From contig CM038214.1 in assembly GCA_021442155.1 (NCBI GenBank), forward strand, positions 49,358,703 to 49,422,702: a stretch of 64,000 bases of DNA, given 5' to 3'. The translations under genes and the position numbers were made by a program. The DNA is from Cymbidium sinense (lineage: Eukaryota > Streptophyta > Magnoliopsida > Asparagales > Orchidaceae). This document shows positions 37,010 to 48,035 of the stretch, piece by piece; positions within the stretch are counted from its first letter, which is position 1; each line of letters opens with the position of its first letter. The notes below the pieces were generated by a model. The model did not search any database. It had not been told where the DNA came from and worked only from the letters and a program-made list of their open reading frames with translations.

Positions 37010-38200
37010 TTTATCTAAGTAGATCCCATTGATTGGAAGAATTGGCTACTCTCCCTTATGACTAATAAGCTGATAAGATCCTCCTTGGTATGCCTTCTCT
37101 ATGGCAAAAGGGCCTTCCCAAGTGGGTTCAAATTTGCCTCCCATCTTACGATAGGTAATAATCAGTCTCCTTAGAACTAAAATAAGCTCTCCTACTTAAA
37201 AGCTCTAGGATGGACCAACTTGTTGTGAGCTTGAATCATTTTAGCTTTTTAAAACTTGAGGTTTTGGCATGTGCTCAAGCCTCTCTCCATTAATCCTTTG
37301 AGCTCTTCTAACAGCAACTTGGGCATTCTACTCTGTTATGATCTGGCTACCCATAACTATCTTTAGAAATTCTAATGGTAGAATGGCTTTGGACCCATAC
37401 ACTAAGAAGAAAGGAGTAGACTGAGTTGGAGTTCTATATATGGTGTGATAGGCCCACAAGGCTTCAACTAATTGCTCATGCCACTATCGCTTGTTATTGT
37501 CAAGTATCTTCTTTAATATTTCTATGAGAGTTTTGTTGAAGGCTTCTGCTACCCTAAGGTAGTTGATGGTAGAATATCTATAAAAGATGTTGTGTCTCTA
37601 TGAAAAGTTGTTGATCTCAGTGATCTTGAATGCAATGCCAATATCAAATATAATTTATCGAGCACTTCGAACCTATATATGATATGATTCCTAAAAAATT
37701 ATAGCACATGTTGAACTATGACCTCTCAGCAATCTATCACCCAAGAGAAAGTATAATAGAGAAGATGAACTGATGACCCTTGGAAGAATGAGGATCATTC
37801 GACACTATGTTGGTACCACAACACTGAATGGCCATGAGGCCAATGTAGATGTAGAATGTTGGGTGGTTGTAGGACCACACCGTATTTGACATTAGGCATC
37901 ACCTAGCCATATCCATGCAATCTAATCATAAAATGGCCAGAAGTATCCTAGTCTCTTTATCTTGGCTTTCATCTTAGATTGGATTGGTTGGCTCCACAAT
38001 CTTGAGTACCTCGCACGATCTTATGGGCTTTGTGCTTGTCAAACATAACAACATATAATTGAAAGATCACGATAAGACACCATCCACAAGAGCATAGGAA
38101 AGTGCTCTGCTTCATCGATGGGCTTGGGATTTCTCTTGAGGTAGTTTGGCTTTATTTAGGTAATCCATGAATGGTTGCCTCCAATCTAACTCTCTCCCCT
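37010..38200 (-). pseudogene. Gypsy integrase (broken)
   Basis: The minus-strand pieces read in order: a WRQPFMDYL linker phrase after RNase H (about 38190), a degraded core, then VAEAFNKTLIEILKK (about 37510-37555), WHEQLVEALWAYHTIYRT (37428-37481), TPFFLVYGSKAILPLE (about 37370-37417), and the GPY/F-like module GGKFEPTWEGPFAIEKAY (37088-37141). Stops interrupt the core, and I could not identify an intact D-D-E triad. It would have inserted the element's cDNA. Confidence 0.85.
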
Positions 38201-38239
38201 TCTTAGAAATGGAAACCTCCCTTCAAGAGAGTACTTTTG

Positions 38240-38950
38240 ATGAGTTCAATATCAATAAGAGATAAGACTTATCTATTTTGGACCTTTATTGATATGGTCT
38301 CATCCTCTAGACATGCCAACTCTTTGGCAAGCTTGGCTAAAGCATACGCTACGATGTTCTCTCCTCGAGGAATCTTATAAATGGTAACCTTTGGGATTTG
38401 CCAATAACTCCATGGTGTACTTGTGGTCGTGATGGAGCTTGAGCTTTATAACCTTATAGGACCTAGGGATTTGGTTGATAACTAATTAAGAATCTCATAA
38501 GATGTTGATATTCTAGATGCTTAGAGTAACAACTAACTCTAGACCTACAATAAGAGCCTCATATTCGCCATCATTATTGGTGCAAGGATTGGATAGATGA
38601 TATGAGAATCTCATCACATCACTATATAGAGTTAAGAGAACTATTCCTACCGACTTTCTGGAGTAATAGATTATGGTTCTTCTCCTCTTAAGAAAAAGCC
38701 CATCAAAGTACATCTCCGCAGAATGCTATGATGATATGGGGAGACCATCACTAAGAGGAAAGTCAGTGGAGTGTGGTGCTAAGAAATCCAATAGAGCTTG
38801 TCCTTTCACTGCATGAAAGGGTACGAAGGTAATGTCAAATTGCAAGATGATCATGGACTGTTGTGCCAACCGTTCGAATAGTGTTAGTTGTGTCATGAGA
38901 TACTGTAGTGCATTCATCCTAGAGATTAAGTTCACCTTACAAGAAATCAT
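38240..38950 (-). pseudogene. Gypsy RNase H domain
   Basis: The piece ending at 38726 contains the connection motif 'LTLFERLAQQSMIILQFD' and the phrase 'AVKGQALLDFLA', standard before the RNase H in plant gypsy elements. The piece 38513-38713 starts MYFDGLF (catalytic Asp strand) and carries CTNNDGEYEALIVGLEL (second catalytic Glu region). The last strand, with 'AYALAKLA', lies near 38320-38370. The frame changes at least twice. Confidence 0.87.
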
Positions 38951-39194
38951 GTAGTACTATAGCTTTTGGGATGCGAAGATTAAATCTAGGCAATGCCTCT
39001 TAATGGGTGGATAATTAGCTAGCACGGATTAGAGGATGGTTGAGGTAGTAGAGTTCATTTTCCTTCCCTTTATCATTGGTTTGGGCCAACAAAGCACCAA
39101 GGGAGTCAGCTAACAGCAAAGTATGAGTTTACAAGATAACGCTACTGCCAAGTGAATCATCGTAATGCTTGATGTCTTGGCATGCTCATACTTA

Positions 39195-40210
39195 TCATCC
39201 CACTTGAACTTGGCATCCTTTATAAGTGCAATGTAACATCTTCCCTATAGGTTGGATATAAAGCATCTTAGATATGCCAATCACCCTTGGAATGATTTGA
39301 GTTGAGTTAAACTTTAGGGTGGCATTTCTAATATCTTGATCTTCTCCAAATCGATTTTGATTCGTGTCGACAAAAAACACAAGGAATTTTCTCAAGCTTC
39401 TCAATGCACACTTGGGGTTCATTTTGAGGTTAAATTGTCTTAACTCAAAACTACTCTCAAGTCAAAGAGATGGTCTTCCTTTTCTACTTTTGACCATGAG
39501 TTCATCGATAGCACTGACTTGAGATGAATGAGTTCATCAAGATTGAGTCATAGGGTATGTAGCACCATTTTTAAGGCTAAAGGCATGACCTTATACAATA
39601 GATTCTGATCGGGGTTCTAAAATCAATGTTTCTTTCATCTTTAGGGGTCATCTATATTTTTTTATATCTAGACAAGACATCCATGAAATAGAAGGTTGTA
39701 TGAGCTGAGACAATGTCCATTATCAGCTCTGAGATTAGTAGTGGAAATTCATCTTTTGGACATGCCTTATTTAAATCTATAAAATCAACGCATATGTGAA
39801 TTGGGCCATTCTTTTTCTTAGCTAGATGATGCTAACCGTAGGGTATTTTTTCTTCCTGGATGAAGCCAACATCAATCATTTGACTTCATAAATGACCCAT
39901 TATTCTATGTCTAATCGCATGCCTAGGAGCTTACGATAGATAGCAATACACTTATTATTAGTTTGGACCACTATATAAGGAGCCAATCTAGCCATCTCTT
40001 CATAACTCCATGCAAAGCAGTCCCTAAACTTAGTGAATAGCATAACTAAGTCATTGGTTTCAATTTCATTCAACAAAGAACTGATACATGTCGGGTGTGG
40101 ATCTTCTTCAATTCTTAAGTTGATTTCCTTTAGCTCTTTGATTGTTTATGTGATCTCTTCTTCAAACTATGGTGGTGCATCTTTGACTTCAAAATCATCT
40201 GATCATCAAG
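39195..40210 (-). pseudogene. Gypsy reverse transcriptase (catalytic box lost)
   Basis: Upstream, FRDCFAWSYEEMARLAP (about 39995-40045) is the phrase that precedes RT in this group. RHVQKMNFHY at about 39745-39775 lines up with the family's 'ACPKDEFPLP'. HAFSLKNGATYP near 39550-39585 matches 'MPFGLKNAGATYQ'. The catalytic box expected as YVDDLVVKS reads A-I-D-E-L-M-V-K-S near 39485-39511, so both Y and the second D are changed. MNPKCAL at 39402-39422 starts the thumb. Stops are present throughout. Confidence 0.87.
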
Positions 40211-41440
40211 TTTCTAAGCACATCTCCTCATATGAGTTAATATGATTTGAAAAAATATATCAAATTCCAAATGATTAGTGAGGACTAAGTAGTAATCATC
40301 ATCATTGACTAGACCCACTATACCGAATCCTAGTCCTAGTCTTGATTGAAAGCTTTTGCATTTATTCTTCCATGTTATTTTGAAGTAGTCTGACTTGTGC
40401 TTTGACCAAGTATGTGGGATTAACCCTTTCTTTGCTAAATTATGCACACAAGCAAAGTATCAATCAAGAAGTAATTCTATTAAATCTTTATATGAATCAT
40501 CCTCAAGTTCTACATCAACATCTTAACTTGAGGATGATGCTCTCTAAAAGAACCTCAGTCTTCACACTATGGATGACTTGGGGCTTCTTAACTACAAACC
40601 AGCCTTTTGAGAGGAAAGTGGGGTTAGAGCTAAGATTCTCAACTGATGCCAACTATTTCACATATAGACTAACACACTTATGCTTTGCTTTAGAGCCCGT
40701 TTCATCACCGCTCAAGTGTCACCTCCAAGGGAATCTATTAAGAAGAGCGCTAGCTCCATATAAGACTCATCCTATAAACTAGGTTCTAAGTTTATATGGA
40801 TAGCAGGTGTTCTCCTTGTAGTTGGGACATATCTTCTATTGGGTGGCCAATAATGAGGTTTTCCACCCCTACAGCTACCTCTGAACTAGTCTCTTTCTCT
40901 ACCTAGTAGACTTCAAGTTGTCCTACCCATATGTATTTTAAATCTACCCAAATCAAATCCAATGCCAAATAATCATTCTACCCTTAGGTCAAGGGATTCA
41001 CATGATACAAATCACCCATGTAAGTGGTAATTTTTATTCCTTGGCCACTTGGTACTCTCAATGGTTCACCTAGCAACTAGGACACCAAACTCCATGGGGT
41101 GGTTGGATTGATGACCCATGGGAGGTAAAATCACTCACCCTCCCCATTGAGCATTTGAAACCCAGACACCCATGATTCCTCCTTGGCAGCCACCTCCACA
41201 CCTTCAACCAACTCAGCCAACTCACCTACTCCACCCAGACTCCTGAGATGGCTCGACTAGAAGCCATGATCCCACTATTCGACAGATGAAAGGGGTATAC
41301 ACCCCTTGTTTCCACTCAAACACACACAAAAATCATTCCGTGGAGCCCTAGCTACCCAAGACAACCCACTAGATCCATTCCCTAAGCTCCTAAGCTTGTT
41401 CCTCAATTGGAAAATGCCATTCTCGTCACAAAGGCACTAT
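40211..41440 (-). pseudogene. Gypsy protease/gag-pol junction region, degraded
   Basis: Between RT and the gag-like start, minus-strand frames are short and broken. A segment SRLGLGFGIVGLV at about 40309-40347 resembles the Gly-rich 'GLGF' stretch found before RT in this group. I could not identify the protease D-S/T-G motif. Plus-strand frames at 40402-40782 and 41306-41509 run antisense to it and have no recognisable content. Confidence 0.5.
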
Positions 41441-41647
41441 CAACTAACTTCCATATTTCTCCATCAAACTCAAATTAACCTTGCACGTACCTTCCCTAGG
41501 CCTCGTTGAGCAAGAATGAATCATCTCCCGAGCTTCCCGAACACTAAAGGTGAGACTTTGATCAAAGTCGAGCTCCAAATCATCAGAATCGATCTAATTA
41601 TTGCTCAACAAGGCTTCGTCTCCACTAGATGAAGGTTCCTCAATCAT
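41441..41647 (-). pseudogene. Gag-like N-terminal segment
   Basis: A minus-strand frame begins at an ATG at 41645-41647 and reads M-I-E-E-P-S-S-S-G-D-E-A. After one in-frame stop it continues as D-S-D-D-L-E-L-D-F-D and S-V-R-E-A-R-E-M-I-H. The acidic, hydrophilic start after a leader and before pol suggests the start of gag, but I recognise no domain. Confidence 0.35.
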
Positions 41648-42697
41648 TTGAGCCGCCAGTCTTGAGCTCCAGCGTGGTATGCTTTCAAACCCAATCCTTA
41701 AGAAAAAATGGGTTGGAGCTTTCTAAAGAAAACTCGCATCTCGTGTGATCTTGACTGTTGGATCCCCTCCGATCAATGTCGTGAAGGTGTGGGATCCTTT
41801 TGGAGTTGATCTGAGCTCAGGTAAGCTCGTATCAAGTGAGCAATGGCAGACGGACTCCATTCTCCCTCACTCAGTGACTATCAGAACCCAAAAGAGTTTA
41901 ATGAAATTATGGTTAGTCCACATATGTGGGAAAATATAAGAGTAATTAATTAAGTCCTAATCTAATTAACTATTAATCATGAAATAATTGCATTACCTTT
42001 ATTTTCTGGATCATTGCAAAGTTTTTTTCCATGCATATCATGTTAGATCATAATAATTTAGTTAATTACTTTAAGGTGACATAGGTAAGGGTAATTAATT
42101 CATCTAATTAAAAGTTCAACTTACTTAATCGATAAAATTAGCTTAATTACATTTCCTTAAATTAAATCAAATCACTAATGTGGATGGGTTTAAAAGTGAT
42201 TATTTCTCTTCTCCTAAATCAAATCAAATCCAAAACTTAATTAACAAAGAAATTTTGGTTTACTTTAAATAATCTTATTTGATATGATTGTCCTTAAGAA
42301 CTAGTTTGGTTGACTGAATCAAATGCTTATATTTGATTGTCCTCTTTCTAATCATGTTAAATTTGGTATGTAATTTGAATTCATATATCCATGTTTTCAA
42401 AATCAAGTAAAATAAAATATTTCCTTTTAAGCTTGAAGTTGATTTAATTTAATATATGTGTATATTATCACTATTAAATCTAAATGTATTTTTCAAAAGC
42501 TTATAAATGAAAATACTTATGATGTTAGCCATAAATACATAAGAAATGCATGTGCTTATAAATTTTAAGTGTATGAACCTAGTTTTCTTTCCTCTATTCA
42601 TGTGTTGATTTATATAAGATTGAATGGTACTAATAACATCCAGAACATGAGGCTTTAGTTAGCCTCAAGGAGGTAATTTGATTACCTCCCTAGTTTG
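41648..42697. other. Gypsy leader and AT-rich flank (possible 5' LTR)
   Basis: 41650-41940 has a normal base mix with GGATCC words (41759, 41807) and a leader-like character. 41940-42690 is AT-rich with TTAATTA repeats and could be LTR sequence. I see no clear copy of it at the other end of the element, so the LTR call is not supported. Confidence 0.35.
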
Positions 42698-42764
42698 TGA
42701 CATGGTTGATGAAATCGAAAAGAAGTAATGTTGAATCTAAATTTGTTCTCTGTTAAAACAAAAC
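42698..42764 (+). pseudogene. GR-RBP 3'UTR-only copy (copy 10)
   Basis: It contains only the last ~65 bases: CATGGTTGATGAAATCGAAA, GAATCTAAATTTGTTCTC and the A run. Everything upstream is replaced by the gypsy-side DNA, so the gypsy insertion or a later deletion removed the rest. Confidence 0.8.
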
Positions 42765-45700
42765 CGAAAACCCTAAACCATAAATAAAACCTAAACTCTA
42801 AACCTAAACCCTAAACCCTGAACCCTAAACCCAAACCCTAAAAACCCTAAACCCTATACCCTAAACACTAAAACCTGCACCCTAAACCATAAAACCTAAA
42901 CCCCAAACCCTAAACCCTAAAAACCCTAAACTACAAAGCCTAAACACTAAACATTTCTAAACCTTAAACCCTAAAGCCTAAAAACATAAAAACCTAAGCC
43001 TAAACTAAATAAAACCTAAAAATTAAATAAAATAAGAACTTAAACCTAAATAAAATAAAATAAATAAAATAAAATAAAAGCCTAAACTAAAACCTAAACC
43101 TAAACCCAACATAAAAAAATAAATAAATAGAAAATAAAAACTAAACTTAAATAAAATAAATAAAAACCTAAACTAAACTAAAAAATAAAATAAACTTAAA
43201 AATAAAAAACCTAAACAAAATAAAAACAAAATGTAAAATAGAAATAAAATAATCATAAAATAAAATAAAATAAAAACTAAGTAAAAACCTAAATCTAAAA
43301 AATAAAACAAATGATAAATAAAAAAAATAAAACCTAAACCAAAATAAAATAGAAAAGTAAAATAAAACAAAAACATAAATTAAAACCCAAACCTAAACCT
43401 AAACTTAAAAAAGAAAAATAAAATAAAAACTAAAAACTAAACTAAAATAAAATAAATAAAAACCTAGGCTAAACTAAAAAATAAAACACTTAAATAAAAT
43501 AAAAACTAAACCTAAAATAAAAATAAAATAAACCGATAATAAAATAAAATAAAAACTAAATGAAAACTTAAATCTAAAAAATAAACCTAAAAATAAATAA
43601 AACCTAAACCCTAAACTAAAAAAAAATCTAAACCAAAAATAAAAATAAAATAAAACTAAACCTAAACTACAACAAACTAAACTAAAATAAATAAAACCTA
43701 AATCTAAATATAAACCTACACTAAATAAAATATAATAGACTAAAAATAAACCTAAACCTAAAAATAAACCTAAAATAAAAAGCTAAACCTAAAAAAATAA
43801 AATAAAAACCTAAACCTAAACCTATACCTAAAAAATAAACTAAAATAAAAACCTAAACTAAAAAAATAAATAAACCTAAAATAAATAAACCTAACTAAAT
43901 AAAAAATAAAAAAGTAAACATAAATAAAAAAATAAAAATAAACTAAACTAAAATAAATAAAAAATAAACTAAATAAACTAAATAAACCTAAACCTACTTG
44001 TTTACTTAATTAGAAAAAAGCCCTAAACCCTAAAACTAACCCAACCCTAAACCTAAACTAAAAAAAACCTAAACCTAAAATAAAAAATAAAATAAACCTA
44101 AACCTAAACTAAAATAAACTAAAATATAAATAAACCTAAACCTAAACCTAAACCCTAAACTAAATATAAATAAAATAAACTAAAAATAAACATAATAACT
44201 AAAAATAAACCTAAAAAAATAAACCTAAAAAAAACCTAAACCTAAACCTAAGAAAATAAAATAAAACCTTAACCTAAAATAAAAATAAAGCTGAACTTAA
44301 AAAAATAATAATAAAACTAAACTAAAAATAAACATAAACCTAAATCTAAACTAAAAAATAAACAAAATAAAAAAAAATAAAATTAAATAAACCTAAATTA
44401 AATAAACTAAACTAAATAAGATAAAAATAAACAAAAATAAAAATAAAAAAAAATAAAATAAACTAAAATAAATATAAATCAACTAAAATAAAGGAAAAAT
44501 ATACAAAATAAACCTAAACCTACTAGTTTACTTCAATTAAGAAAAAAAACCGTAAACCCTAAACCCTAAATCCTAAACCTTAAACCATAAACCATAAAAA
44601 ACCTACTCTAAACCTAAAATAAACCCAAAACCTAAACCTAAAACCCTAAACTAAACTAAAACCCTAACTAAACCCTAAACCCAACCTTAACCCTAAACCT
44701 TAAACCCCAAAAAACCTAAACCTAAACCCTAAACTAAAAAAATAAAAAAAACCTAAACTAAACTAAATAAACCTAAAAAAATAAAATAAATGAAAACCTA
44801 AGATAAAATAATAGAAAAAATAAAATAAAATAAAATAAACTAAACCTAAACCTAAACCTAAACCTAAACCTAAACCTAAAAGAAATAAATAAAAATAAAA
44901 CTAAACTAAAATAAAATAAATAAAACCTAAATTAAACTAAAAAACTAAATAAAATAAAAATAAACCTAAAATAAAAAAATAAAATAAACCTAAAATAAAT
45001 AAAATAAAATCTAAATAAAACCTAAACTAAAAAATAAACCTAAAAATAAAACCTAAAAATAAATAAAAAATAAACCTAAATTAAACTAAAAAAAAAAATA
45101 AACCTAAAATAAAAATAAAATAACTTAGACCTAAACTAAACTAATTTAAATAAAACTAAACCTAAACCTAAAGTAAACTAAACTTAAACCTAAACCTAAA
45201 CTAAATAAAATAAAAATAAACTAAAAGTAATCCCAAAAATAAACCTACAAGAAAAACCTAAAACCTAAACCAAAAATAATAAAATAAAAACCTAAAACTT
45301 AAACCTAAAAATAAAAAATAAAACCTAAACCTAAAAAATAAATTAAAAATAAAACTCAATAAAAAAATAAACCTAAACCTAAATCTAAAAAATAAACTAA
45401 AATAAATAAACCTAAAGTAAATAAACAAAACTAAATAAAAATAAAAAGTAAACATAAATAAAAATTAAAAATAAAATTAATTATAATAAATAAAAAATAG
45501 ACTAAATAAACTAAATAAACCTAAACTGAGTGGTTTTCTTTTTTTTATAAACAAACCCTAAACCCTAAGCTAACCCTAAACCCTAAACCCTAAACATTAA
45601 CCCTAAACCTTAAACCCTAAAATTCTAAACCCTAAACCCTAGAAACCTAAAAACCTAAACTTAAACTAAATAAAACCTAAACGTAAAATATGTAAAAACA

Positions 45701-45862
45701 TAAACCTAAATAAAAAGAAAAATAAATAATATAAAAAATAAATTACACCTAAAAATAAAATAAAATAAAAAAATAAAATAAACTAAATAAAATAAATATA
45801 AACCTAAACTAAACAAAAAAATAAAACTATCCTAAGAATAAAAAAACTAAATAAATAAAATA
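42765..45862 (+). repeat. Composite array: CCCTAAA tracts and A-rich blocks
   Basis: A CCCTAAA tract (42765-42970) is followed by an A-rich block starting AAAGCCTAAAAACATAAAAA (42974). That block ends at CCTACTTGTTTACTTAATTA (43992). Two further blocks have end boxes at about 44520 (CTAGTTTACTTCAATTAAG) and 45530. A fourth block starts at about 45645 and is cut short by the next GR-RBP remnant. Minus-strand Phe/Leu-rich frames at 43173-43376 and 45258-45455 are repeat artefacts. Confidence 0.9.
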
Positions 45863-46036
45863 AGAAGAAAATCAACTATGGAATTATGTTTTTAATAGAG
45901 AATAGTTATCTAGGGTTTTATGTGTGCTCTATGTGCTCATTTTTTATCTATGATCTTACAAAACATGGTGTGTTACTTGGTTGACGAAATCAAAAAGAAG
46001 AAATGTTGAATCTAAATTTGGTCTCCATTAAAAAAA
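45863..46036 (+). pseudogene. GR-RBP 3'UTR-only copy (copy 11)
   Basis: It begins near the stop-codon region (GAAGAAAATC, TATGGAATTATG) and holds most of the 3'UTR, including TTATCTAGGGTTTTATG and TTGGTTGACGAAATC, to the A run. The left junction is inside an A-rich block. Confidence 0.85.
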
Positions 46037-47979
46037 ACAAAAAACCTAAACTCTAAAATAAATCCTGAACCCTAAACCCAAAACTTAAACCCTAAACCTG
46101 AAATCCTAAACACTAAAATTATCCTAAACCCTAAACCCTAAAGAGCTAAAAACCTAAACCTAAACTAAATAAAACCAAATAATAAAATAAATGAAAAAAC
46201 CAAACCAAAATAAAATAAAAAAATAAAAATAAAATGAAAACATAAACTAAAACCTAAGCCTAAACCTAAACTTAAAAAAACAAAAATTAAAATTTTAAAA
46301 AATTAACTAAAATAAAATTAATAAAAACCTAAACTAAACTAAAAAATAAAAAACCTAAATATAATAAAAAGTAAACCTAAAATAAAAATAAAGTAAACCA
46401 AAAATAAAATAAAATAAAAACCTAAACCTAAAAATTAAACCTAAAATTAAATAAAAAAACCTAAACCCTAAATTAAAAAAAATATATAATCCTAAAATAA
46501 AAATAAAATAAACCTAAACCTAAACCTAAGCCTAAAATAAACTAAACCTAAACCCAAACCTAAACTAAATAAAATAAAATAAACTAAAATAAACCTAAAC
46601 CTAAACTAAAAAATAAAACTTAAAATAAAAATCTAAAACTTAAACCTAAAAAAATAAAATAAAAACATAAACTTAAACCGAAAAGTAAAATATAAACCTA
46701 AACCTAAATAATAATAAAATAAAAAATAAAGCTAAACCTAAACCTAAAATAAACAAAAAATAAAAACCTAAACTAAAATAAATAAGCCTAAAATAAATAA
46801 ACTAAACTAAAAATAAAATAAAATTAAATCAAAATAAAAAAATAATCTAAATAAAAAAAACTAAATAAAATAAACCTAAATTTACTATTTAAAAAATTAA
46901 AAAATTAAAAATTAAAAATAAAAACCCTAAACCCTAAAACTAAACTAAACCTAAACCCTAAACCCTAAACCCTAAACCCTAAACCTTAAACCCTAAAACC
47001 CTAAACCCTAAACCTTAAACCATAAACCCTAAACCACAAACCCTAAACCCAAAAACATAAACCCTAAAACCAAATGCTAAACTAACCCTAAACCCTAAAC
47101 CCTAAACCCTAAACCATAAACCCTAAACCCTAAACTAACCCTAAACCATAAGCTAACCCTAAACTAAACCCTAAAAACCCTAAACTCAAAAGCGTAAACA
47201 CTAAACCCTAACCCAAAACCCTAAACCCTAAAACCCTAAACCCAAAATCATAAAAACCTAAAAACCTAAACCTAAACTAAATAAATTGTAAAAATAAAAT
47301 AATTAAACAAACCTAAACCTAAGTAAAATAAAAAAATAAAATAAAATGAAAACCTAAAGTAAAACCTAAACCTAAACCTAAAAATAAAATAAAATAAAAA
47401 TAAAAATAAAATAAATAAAATCCTAAAAAAAACTTAAAAATAAAATAAACTTAAGAATAACATGCCTAAATAAAAGAACAACTAAACATAAAATAAAAAT
47501 AAAATAAACCTAAAATAAAATAAAATATAAACTAAATAAAAACTAAACCTAAAAACTAAGCCTAAACGGAAATTTAAAAAAATAAAAAGAAAACCTAAAC
47601 CCTAAACTAAAAAAAACCCTAAATCGAAAAAAATCAAAATAAAATAAAACTAATCCTAAACAAAAATAAACTAAATTAAAATAAATAAAATCTAAACTTA
47701 AACCCTAAACTGAATAAAATAAAATAAACTAAAAAATTAAACCTAAAATTAAACCTAAAATAAAAACCTAAAACCTAAACCTAAACCTAACCCTAAAAAA
47801 AAAACCTAAACTTGAAAAATAAAATATAAATAAAATTAAACTAAAAAAGAAACCTAAACCTAAATATGAAACTAAAATAAAAAACATAAACAAAAATAAA
47901 TAAACCCAAAATAAATAAACAAAAATAAATAAAAATAAAAAGTAAACATAAATAAAAATGAAAAATAAAATAATTAAAC
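46037..47979 (+). repeat. Composite array: two A-rich blocks and CCCTAAA tracts
   Basis: The first block starts AGAGCTAAAAACCTAAACC (46142) and ends near 46925 with an altered box (CCTAAATTTACTATTTAAA). A 300-base CCCTAAA tract follows (46920-47250, clean at 46955-46985 and 47085-47130). The second block starts at about 47255 and is cut at 47979. Confidence 0.9.
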
Positions 47980-48035
47980 AAAAAAAACAAAAGAAGAAAT
48001 GTTAAATCTGAATTTGTTCTCTATTAAAAAAAAAC
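47980..48035 (+). pseudogene. GR-RBP 3'UTR-only copy (copy 12), very short
   Basis: Only the final ~55 bases remain: AAAAGAAGAAATGTTAAATC, then TTTGTTCTCTATT and the A run. Same 3' end as all other copies. Confidence 0.8.

Larger units (their letters stand above)
34546..42697 (-). mobile_element. Ty3/gypsy LTR-retrotransposon relic
   Basis: Read on the minus strand from about 41.9 kb to 36.9 kb, the order is leader, gag-like region, protease/linker region, RT, RNase H and integrase, the Ty3/gypsy order. Phrases resemble the plant Tat-type group (RNase H in the 'NNEAEYEAL' style, integrase ending in a GPY/F-like module). Beyond integrase is a ~2.3 kb non-coding stretch with tandem subrepeats. 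I could not find a matching LTR pair or target duplication, so the outer limits are uncertain. Stops and frameshifts make it inactive. Confidence 0.85.

Noticed and set aside
40033..40782. Plus-strand coding frames at 40033-40245 and 40402-40782
   Set aside because: They are antisense to the recognisable gypsy pol region, with no supporting features.
41648..42697. Clear LTR pair for the gypsy element
   Set aside because: I could not find the same sequence at both ends or TG/CA ends with a target duplication, so no LTRs are annotated.
43173..43376. Phe/Leu/Tyr-rich minus-strand frames (also 45258-45455)
   Set aside because: They are translations of TTTTATTTTAGGTTTAG-type repeat words.
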